A stretch of 64,000 nucleotides of DNA from Chloranthus sessilifolius (Eukaryota; Streptophyta; Magnoliopsida; Chloranthales; Chloranthaceae). The translations under genes were made by a program, and so were the position numbers. Positions 56,157 to 64,000 of this stretch are shown in pieces; the first letter of the stretch is position 1, and every line of letters starts with the position of its first letter. The notes beneath the pieces are model-generated. The model searched no databases. It had not been told where the DNA came from and saw only the letters and a list, made by a program, of their open reading frames with translations. The stretch is taken from assembly GCA_021018995.1 (NCBI GenBank), contig CM037590.1, positions 79,144,097-79,208,096 on the forward strand, read 5' to 3'.

Positions 56157-57970
56157 CACCCCCAAACCTAAGCTTTGCTAGTCCCTGAGCAAAGACAAAA
56201 TAAAAAAAACAAAGTAAAGAGCCACTTTTGTAGGGAGCACAGTTGCATTTAGCATATGCAACAAGCCTTTTAAACCCCTAGGTGATCCCTAGTGGAGGAG
56301 TGAAGTCTCCTGAGGGTTTTCAGTGAAGGTACCCACAAACTTCTTCAATAAGTTAGTTAAGATCACTGCAGTTCTGTTACAGCCACTTTCCTCAATTGAT
56401 TATTCACACCTGCATCAGTTATTTTGTAAGAAGGTTTTTCAAGAAAGATATCAGTTTAAAACTAAAATTCTGCAGTAATTCTTGTTACTACTCAGTCGAT
56501 TTATGTCAGAGGCCATTTACAAGGAAAATTAACGAACAGCTAGCCTTTGATTTAGGAATCCAGCTTCGATGTTGCCCTAATCAGTTGATTTTAAACCCAA
56601 TTCTCAGATTTTCACTCAATAAGCAAATGAGAGGGTTGTACTATTTCACACTCAAGAGCGATTCTGATCCTCAAATAGTATGGCGAAGCATAGGCATTGC
56701 TTTTAGTTATAAATTCCTTGCTCCTTTCACCATAGATTACACAAATTCTTATCTCCATGTGATAGCTCAATCCATCATTGATCGATGGGACTTTTACTTG
56801 GGTTTTATTGTGGCTTATGGGTGAAATTTCTCAAAAGGGTTGGAATGGTGTTCATATTTGAGAAGTCAGTCAAGGTCAGGAGGTTATATACAAACCCACT
56901 CTTCTTCAACATAGTTTCATCTTCCTCTTTTGAATTTCCAGAGCCAAAGTGGCCATCTCTTTCTCTTTCTTTTTCAAACTTCCAATGAAAATGCCTTCTT
57001 TCTTTTGTTTTGCTCAAATATTTTTCTTTTCTTTTTTGAATTAGCACTGACTGCATGCCACATTCCCTCTGCTGTTTCATCATTGCCTTCAACTTTTACC
57101 CTTCTTTTGCTATTAAATTGTTACTCAATTCTCCTTCCTCAGCTTCCTTCCCTTTATCTTCTGCCTTCTCGGGGTAGGGTTAGGCTAAATGAGGTTGATG
57201 AGGTTTATTGGGGGAGATTTCAAAGGAATCATAGATTTAATTAGCTCAAATGGTGTGTATCAAGGGCAGTTTCAAAAGGTAGGGCTTTGTAAGGTTCAAA
57301 CTGTCCAAAAGGAGGCCTTACATCATGTCTTTAATATCATGAGTGCTATCAAATTATTTCGATTTGGATATGTGTAACTTCTAGTGTAAGTAAGCAGATT
57401 CACATAGTCCCAAAAGCAGAAAAGATTGCCAAAGCATACCTCCAAAGAATACATTTCAGGCCCAAACCTCACTGGGTGTGGTTTTATATCAACTTCTTGA
57501 GGTATATCTTCACTGTTTTCCTTCATTTTAGGTTTACTAAAAAAAACATCAATTTTCTTTTGGAAATTTCCTGACATTTACTTCATGAAAGTCTTTTAGA
57601 ATTACACAGGAAAGTAATTTTATAGAGTTTTTTTTTTTTTTTCTTAACTTCTTAATATATTTCAAAACAACAGGTTTGAAAAATATATAAAAAAAAATTG
57701 CGGATCCAAAACTGTACTGATGTTAACTCCTTTATTGATTATTGCTATTTCTGTCACCCCCCCAAACCAAAGGGTAGCAGGGTCCACACTAATCCAAAAG
57801 CAGGAGGAAAATATATGCAAGAAAGAAAAACAACAAAAGTAATGATGGCAAGAAGACAGACAGAAATGCACAGTAGTATACACAAAACAGAATTTTCTAT
57901 TACAACTTTATAACACAAAAAGTACAATGAGAGCTAATAACTGGGGTCAAAATCTGTATCATAGGTTGGT
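56157..57970 (-). other. A5 3' untranslated region
   Basis: No convincing coding sequence on either strand. The 142-codon plus-strand ORF at 56396-56824 has no family resemblance. The purine tract adjoins the LTR. Confidence 0.55.
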
Positions 57971-59253
57971 TCAAGTGGCTCCAAACCTGGAGTCCTTTGT
58001 CGAATCGAGGCTAGAGTCGGTGTTGGAGTCGAACTTGATTGAGCTTTCTTGAATGGTGTTTTGTAGCTCGATACTCCTCAGATTTGATCTTTTGGTGAGG
58101 CCAAGGTATTTGCTAAGGCTAGTGGTCTTCAATTTTTCTTGGTCAAGTTGGGCTTGCAATATGGACACCTTGTGTTGCTCGATCCTCACCAATTTGAAAT
58201 GTTTGACCAATGAGGTCCTTCATTTCTCTCTTTCAAATTTCATAAAGATCTCCAACTTGAATCTGGTTTTCATAAGGGTGCGGATGTAAGCTTGTAAATC
58301 AGCTAGCCCCTTTTGAACATCTCTGGATATAGGGATTATCTTCCATGGCTTTGATGAGGGTGGCGTGTCGGAGGGAATGGAATGGTAGGGGACCAAAAGG
58401 TGTCCCATTTGTGGGAAGGGGAAGAAGTGTCTAGAAGGTCGGCATGAGGTGCATGCAGTGGCTTCTTTCGGAGAAAATGGGGAGTGGTGGAGGGATGCAA
58501 CCAAGGGACTTGAGTTGTTTGTGTTGCATGGGCGATAGTGGTGGGGTGGTCGGATCAACCAATAATATCTCCAGGTCGGTATGGGTGGTAGGAATCAACA
58601 ATAGGTCTGAGGGTAATGGTGGTTGTTTGGGATGTGGAAGCTAAGGTTTAGAGCAGTTCATTGGTTCTGTTGGTTGTCATGTTGATTTGGAGTTGGGCTT
58701 GGATGGATTGGAGGTAGGTAAGAATTTGGGAAATGGATGCGTGTGTGAGAGAGGTGGGCATGGCATGGAGTGGGACAAGCGATGTGGAGGTGGAGGTGCA
58801 ATGGCAGTAAAGGGAGAGGTAGGGAAGTGAGTGAAGTGATGAAGAGCAGGTATAGGGGTAGGTTCAAGTTCCATGGATTCAAAAATAGAACCCATTAAGG
58901 AAGAGTAGGCCTCTGTAGTGAAGGGCGCAGGTTCAGGTGTATGGGAGACCTCAAGTGTGTGGGCTGAATGAGCGGGGAAGGTGAGGGCTTTGGAGCGGAG
59001 GAGTGCAGGAGATGGGGCAATAAAATCTGCACTAACTCCTCTAAAACACAGGCATTGGAGGCGAAATTGGTAGTGTGAGAATGGTTGGATTGGTTGGTGT
59101 AGAGAATCCACAATTGGAATGATGGAGGTGTGGGAGATGGGACATGGGATAGGTGAAATGTCGGGGCTGGAGTAGGGAGTAGGGTGCAAGGCCAACGTCC
59201 TCCGAGTAGGTGCACCAAGAGCTGGTCACCAAAGGAAGGAATTTTATCAACAA
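57971..59253 (-). other. A5 Pro/Ser-rich and coiled-coil-like open segments
   Basis: Minus-strand open segments: 59195-58677 (172 codons, rich in Pro, Ser and His, in the same frame as the extra ORF upstream), 58558-58220, and 58210-57971 (a Leu/Gln-rich helix). They may be the decayed C-terminal part of the extra ORF. I cannot assign a function, and low complexity alone could keep them open. Confidence 0.35.
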
Positions 59254-59465
59254 TGGGAGCAGCTAAGGAGCCGGGTCACCACAGGATAAGCGAGTTGAGT
59301 TCAAGAAGTGGTGCGCTAAAGAGCCGGGTCACCACAGAGTTGGCAAACCGATCTCGCAAAGTTGATTCGATAAAATTGGATCTGCAAAATTGAAGGGGCG
59401 CTCAGTGTGCTCTCTTTCGATTCTGTGGATGGGTTCTGCTCACTCACAGTGCAGGATAGGTTCAC

Positions 59466-60539
59466 TCACCGCAGTGCTCGTGTAGCAAATAGGGCATGTG
59501 CAGGTTCACCTGCCTCTCTCATCCTTCTTAGCATAGCCTGGCTTGTAGTCCAAGCCTTTTTCCCAAAATTGTGAGGGGTAATGACTTCAAATGGCTCCTC
59601 ACTATCAATGTCAAATTTGGCTCTGAGGAGGGCTGTGATCAATCTACCAAATGGTAGGCCAGTAATCTCCTTTTTCAACTTGGCACTAATGTCAGCCATG
59701 CCTTCGAAAATTAGCATAGGGGCATTGAAAAACTGCCCCTTGGAGAAATGAAAGAGGGCCTCTAAAATTGGTGTTCTCCTCTCTTAGCTGTGCCCAGTGA
59801 CATAGAAGCTTCCCCTTAAAATGGAATCCATTAATAGAAATTGGGGGGCAAGGTCTCTTCTCATGATGGACTGCCCAGTGCCCACAATACCCTGGGTTAA
59901 ATGTGCAGCCATCTCTCTAAAGGAGGCTGTTTCTGGAGCAGCCAAAGGACCAGAGGGATCAAATTGGAATGGTATCCCTAAAGCATTCCCTATGTCTTCA
60001 AATGTCATTGTAAGATCGCAATCATCAATGAAAATGACTAGGGTAGGGACATCAGCATCTCTTTCAGTGACCTTGATTAGGTTTTGGTACCATAACTTCA
60101 CCATTCTTGGGTAAATTTTCTCTGGCAAGGGGGTAAGGATATTGCTTAGTGAAGCCTCTCTAATGTATCTTAAGGATGGTAAGCAATCTGATTTGGTGAC
60201 GAAAAAAGTTTCGTCCACCATCAGCTCAGGTATTAGTTTCTGAGCTTCAATGAAGGGGTTAGGTAAGACCAAATGAATGGGCAGAGGAGGAAGCTCAGGC
60301 TCAGGGCTAGTAGCAACAGGGATGGGTTCCTCATGTCTAATTTTCTTTCCTTTCTCCACCCTATCTGCTTTATCCATAGATAGTTTCCGTTTAGCTAAAG
60401 TTTTGGCTTTTCCTTTTGCTTTTGGGGTCGATTTGCTCACTTTCTTAGCAGAGGATTTGGGGAACATAGCAACCAATGATTTCTCTGCCTTTCCCATTCT
60501 AGATTGATGTATAAAAATGCCCAAAATAGATGCTGACAC
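59466..60539 (-). pseudogene. A5 extra ORF downstream of integrase (plant 'putative transposon protein'-like)
   Basis: From the ATG at 60539 the frame runs about 250 codons to a TAA at 59784 and then, still in the same frame, another 105 codons to 59466. It is one ORF with a single nonsense codon. The N-terminus is basic (AKKVSKSTPKAKGKAKTLAK), suggestive of a nuclear localisation signal. The middle has TMTFEDIGNALGIPFQFDPS, and further on LPFGRLITALL. This pattern resembles the 'putative plant transposon protein' domain common in Athila/Tat elements. Position after integrase equals that of the Athila env-like ORF, but I see no signal peptide or transmembrane segments. Its role is unknown. 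Confidence 0.65.
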
Positions 60540-60800
60540 AGAATCAAATTACTAAATGCTAACCAGAGAGAATGGGCAGAGAAATACCGAGATCTAGGGT
60601 TTATGTTTGAACGAGTTGTTTGCTTGCAGAAATCCCCCAGATTAAAAGCTGAAATCCTTCTCTGCAAATGCAAATGATCGAACACAGAGACAAAAGTGTA
60701 GTAAGCTTCTTAAATTGTGCAAGGAAAGAACGAAGTAGGGTTTCAGTGGAAAGAGTCGCTCTGCAGAGAGAGTTTGAAATGAAACCCCACCGTTGAAAGG

Positions 60801-61125
60801 GTTTAAATATACTCAAAGTTAATATCGCAAAGTGCCTTTAAGTTTTCGAAAAGTTCCAAAAGAGACCTTTTTACAATTGTGAATGGCATCAGTACCATTC
60901 GACAAGTTAACAGCTTCAGAAACATTTTTTTCGCAAAGGAATTAGCTTCAGAACTATCTTTTCGAAAAGAAAATGGCTTCAGCACCAACTATTCGAAAAG
61001 CAAATCCTTACTTTCGAGCAGTTCCTCACAGATCCAGAGTCTATTCGAAAAGTAAATTGGACTTTGCGAAAAGAGAATTATTACTTTGCAACTTAACTTT
61101 GAGCATGTTTAAACTATGCGAAAAG
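60801..61125 (-). promoter_or_regulatory. Internal promoter-like module of A5: motif array plus TATA-like box
   Basis: On the minus strand, 61125-60825 carries eight or more copies of CTTTTCGCAAAG/CTTTTCGAATAG-type motifs, the same set as in the A5 LTR. Next is GTATATTTAAAC (60812-60801) and a leader with AAACCCTA. The extra ORF starts at 60539. This repeats the order array, TATA box, leader seen in the LTR. Promoter activity is inferred. Confidence 0.5.
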
Positions 61126-61195
61126 AGATAAAAGCAGAAACAGAGAAAATAAGCAAAAACTATGATATACAAACATAATGTACAGTTTTCTACCA

Positions 61196-62295
61196 TCAGA
61201 TTTTTGGAGATTCGTGATGATAGATGGGCAGCACAGGCTCCTGGGTATTTTCAATGCATGGTTTGAGCCTCTGACCATTTACCTTTATGATTCTTCCATT
61301 ACTTGGATCAAGGATGTCAACAGCTCCCGAAGGGGCTGCCTGAATGACAGTGTATGGCCCTTCCCATCTGGATCTCAGTTTTCCTGGGAAAAACTTGAGC
61401 TTTGAGTTAAATAACCATACCTTAGAACCAGCTGTGAACTCTTTTCTCAATAAATTTTTATCATGAAAAGTTTTGACTTTCTCTTTATACAATCTTGAAT
61501 TTGTGTATGCATCCATTCACAGTTCTTCTAACTCAGCAAGTTTGCTTTCCTGTGATTACCAGTAGTAGTTAGATCCATGTTCAATGTTTTAATGGCCCAA
61601 AAAGCTTTATATTCTAACTCTACTGGTAAATGGCATGCTTTGCCATAGACCAACCTAAATGGGGACATACCAATTGGGGTTTTATAGGCTGTCCTATATG
61701 CCCACAATGCATCATTCAGCTTAAAGGACCAATCCTTTCATCCCTTCTTCACGATCTTTTCCAAAATATGTTTGATTTCTCTATTGGAAATCTCCACTTG
61801 TCCACTGGTTTGTGGATGATATGGAGTGGCTACTCTATGAGTCACAGAGTATTTCTTCAACAAAGTTTCAAAATGTCTATTACAAAAATGGCTTCCCCCA
61901 TCACTGATAATGGCTCTGGGAAAACCAAACCTGGAAAAAATGTGATCCTTAAGAAATTTCAGAACCACTTTGTGATCATTTGTTTTAGTAGCTGTGGCTT
62001 CAATCCATTTGGATACATAATCCACAGCTACTAAAATGAAATTATTCCCATTGGAAGGAGGAAAAGGACCCATGAAGTCTATCCCCCAAACATCAAACAA
62101 CTCAACTACCAAAATAGGCTGTAAAGGCATTGAGTTTCTCTTGGAAATGCTTCCTAATTTCTGACAGTTCTGGCAGGACTTACAATGTTGCAGGGCATCC
62201 TTGAAAAGTGTAGGCCAATAAAATCCACACTGCAAAACTTTTACAGCAATTTTGTTCCCACTAAAATGACCTCCACAGGCCTGTTCATGACACAT
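61196..62295 (-). pseudogene. A5 integrase, catalytic triad intact
   Basis: Minus strand from 62295: zinc-binding module ([13 protein letters not shown] ... [11 protein letters not shown]), then the core with [10 protein letters not shown] (Asp), [10 protein letters not shown] (Asp) and [14 protein letters not shown] (Glu), all present. The core frame ends at 61738 with a stop after KKG. A damaged stretch (61520-61737) is followed by the C-terminal domain 61516-61196 (KVWLFNSKLKFFPGKLRSRW, EGPYTV). The split means no full-length integrase can be made without a second frame, although the active site itself is untouched. Confidence 0.87.
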
Positions 62296-63130
62296 AGAAA
62301 GATTCTATGAAATTCTTGGTCAGGGACACATTTCCTTATTATTTGATCTGCACAACTCTTAAACAGATAAGGATCCTCCCAGATGAAGTGGTTAACCTTT
62401 GAGAAGAAAAGATCTTTATCCATTCTATTCCAATGTTGAGGAATTCTTCCAGTAGCCAAAAAGTTGACTATGTTTGCAAACCAAGGAGTGTGTACACTAA
62501 TGGCAAAAAGTTGCTCATCAGGGAAAGATTCATTGATAGGCAACCTATCAATCTCAGCAGTTAAAATTCTGAAGAGGTGATCAGCCACCACATTTTCCAC
62601 CCCCTTTTTATCTTTAATTAGATCAAATTCTGTAATAGGAGAATCCACGATTAATCTTGGTTTGGTGTCCTTCTTAGAGCGGAAGGTATTTCAAAGCGAG
62701 TGGTCGATGAACACCACTATTTGTGAACCCAAGACATATGACTGAATTTCTCTAAAGCAAAACAATTGTCGTGACTCCTTCTCGGTTGTTGTGTAATTGA
62801 TGCATCAATCATTGATCTCTTGGCATAAGCTATGACATGAGGCGACTTATCTTTTCTCTGTCCAAGGACGGCTCCCAAAGCATAATCGATGCATCACACA
62901 TCGATTCAAAAGGTAATGAATAATCTGGAGCGCAATATTGGGCTGAAATCAAACAGTTTTTAGGAATTCAAAAGCCTTCATGCATTCATTATTGAAAACA
63001 AAGGGACATCTTGCACGACAAATGACAAAGAGGTTTGGTTATTTCTTTGAAGTCCTTGATGAACCTTCTATAAAATCGGCATGTCCTAGAAACTTGATTT
63101 GTTTAGTTTTGGGAGGTGGTAAATGTGCAA
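62241..63130 (-). pseudogene. A5 RNase H region and integrase N-terminal linker, decayed
   Basis: Minus strand: FDLIKDKKGVENVVADHLFR marks the end of RNase H (about 62560-62625). It is followed by the linker to the integrase zinc finger ([31 protein letters not shown]). The preceding 62650-63130 holds scattered pieces (TTEKESRQLFCFREI) in shifting frames. RNase H would have degraded the RNA in the hybrid. Confidence 0.75.
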
Positions 63131-64000
63131 TTAACTCAATTTTGCTTTGTCCTCAACAACATGGCCAAGGACAATACCCTGGGTGACCATGAAATGGCTC
63201 TTTTCCCAGCTCAAAACCAGATTGGTTTCTTCACATCTTTGTAGTACCAATTTGAGATGGTGTAAACACTGGGAAAAACTGTCGCCATAGATTGAAAAAT
63301 CATCCATAAAAATCTCCATAAATTGGTCAATCATATCAGAAAAAATGGCATACATGCATCTTTGGAAGGTAGCAGGAGCATTACAAAGACCAAAAGGCAT
63401 TCTCCTATAGGCAAAAGTACCAAAAGGGCAAGTGAATGTGGTCTTTTCACGATCTTGTGGGTACACAGGGAATCTGGTTGTAACCAGAGTAACCATCAAG
63501 AAAACGAATAAGCTTTTTCTGCTAGCTTATCTAAGATCGATCAATGAATGGGAGGGGAAATGGTCTTTTCGGTCATTGCATTTAATTTTACGTAATCAAT
63601 ACAGACTCTCCATCCAGCTTGTTTGTCCGGTTGACATAAGCTCACCGAATATGAGGTTACAAGGTGATTCCAGATTTCTTAGGTACCACCGGTAGGTGCC
63701 ACCCAAGTTTGAATCAAATGGGGTAAATGACCCCTGCATCCAACAACTTAACAACCTCTTTCATGACCACTTCTTGCATATGAGGGTTCAACCTCCTTTG
63801 CATTTCCCTAGAAGGCTTTGCATCTTCTTCCAAGTGGATTTTGTGCATGCAAATAGCTGGACTGATTCCTCCTAAATCGAATAGTCCACCAATTGCCTTT
63901 TATGTTCTTTCAAGACTATCAATCTCTTCCTCTTGCTCCTTTGTGAGAGAGGAAGAAATAATGTGCAATGATTTATGATTACCTAAGAACACATACTTCA
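63131..64000 (-). pseudogene. A5 reverse transcriptase (Athila/Tat type)
   Basis: The minus-strand reading enters at the window edge with the linker EEEIDSLERT and GISPAICMHKIHLEEDAKPS. RRLNPHMQEVVMKEVVKLLD follows. After stops and shifts near 63500-63720, the frame 63499-63131 is open: TTRFPVYPQDREKTTFTCPF, MPFGLCNAPATFQRCM, and the active-site motif FMDDFSIYG with both Asps present, then VLQRCEETNLVLSWEKSHFM and GIVLGHVV. The remaining N-terminal part and gag are outside the window. Confidence 0.86.

Larger units (their letters stand above)
54345..64000 (-). mobile_element. Athila-type Ty3 element A5 on the minus strand, extends beyond window
   Basis: The 3' LTR is 54345-56156 (minus strand start TGTTGACAAGTG). 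It is preceded by the purine tract GGTTTGGGGGTG (56157-56168). Reading leftwards from 64000: RT, decayed RNase H, integrase, spacer, a long extra ORF, then about 3.3 kb of 3' sequence. Athila/Tat RT signatures (CPFGTFAYRRMPFGLCNAPA) support the assignment. RT and integrase active sites are intact, so it is probably the youngest element here, which agrees with its position on top of the nest. Confidence 0.85.

Noticed and set aside
56396-56824. 142-codon plus-strand ORF
   Set aside because: Lies antisense in the 3' untranslated region of A5, with no domain pattern.
1-64000. tRNA, rRNA or organelle-derived insert
   Set aside because: No cloverleaf with a convincing anticodon arm, rRNA core motif or organelle gene was recognised; the tRNA-like 18-mers seen are retrotransposon primer-binding sites.

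Overview
This is a transposon-dense stretch of a flowering-plant nuclear genome. The evidence is spliced exons matching plant genes (an LRR receptor kinase, YKT6, an FKBP15-type isomerase, a ZML/GATA CCT exon, dihydroorotase), AT-rich intergenic DNA, and nested LTR retrotransposons of the Tekay, Tat/Athila and Copia types. I cannot assign the species. No complete, clearly functional host gene is visible.

Layout. (1) 81-478 holds the last exon of an LRR receptor-like kinase, with damaged kinase residues. (2) 482-14250 is a non-autonomous Copia-type element (C1; LTRs 482-1130 and 13097-13729, plus a third partial LTR). It is split by a complete Ty3 chromovirus (G1, 1751-11777) with a perfect 5-bp target duplication. 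(3) 14280-18321 is intergenic, with a CACTA end fragment and two MITE-like elements that have target duplications. (4) 18325-28380 is a 10-kb CACTA transposon with matching ends and a TTC duplication. It carries exon-intron fragments of at least six unrelated host genes, all on the + strand. (5) 29057-29351 is another hAT-type MITE, and 29553-30666 is the 3' end of a LINE on the - strand. (6) From 30667 to the right edge is a nested retrotransposon stack. A second chromovirus (G2, 30667-48908) contains a gag-only Tat/Athila-like element (T3, 38173-47663). The 3' LTR of G2 is cut by a minus-strand element (X6, LTR 48909-50500). X6 is cut by a Tat/Athila-like element (T4, 51435-54344), and T4 is cut by a minus-strand Athila-type element (A5, 54345 to beyond 64000). 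A5 keeps an intact integrase triad and RT active-site motif and carries an extra ORF downstream of integrase.

Two patterns stand out beyond the parts list. First, the CACTA element is a multi-gene 'Pack-CACTA' whose first three captured exons (F-actin capping protein beta, TRM2A/C3H24-like, FKBP15-like) all join in the same phase and could make a chimeric mRNA. Second, all seven LTR families here, although unrelated by sequence, carry their own array of short, CG-centred, near-palindromic motifs inside the LTR. In C1 and A5 the motif array also recurs in the internal region. In A5 the internal copy sits just upstream of a TATA-like box and the extra ORF, as an internal promoter would.
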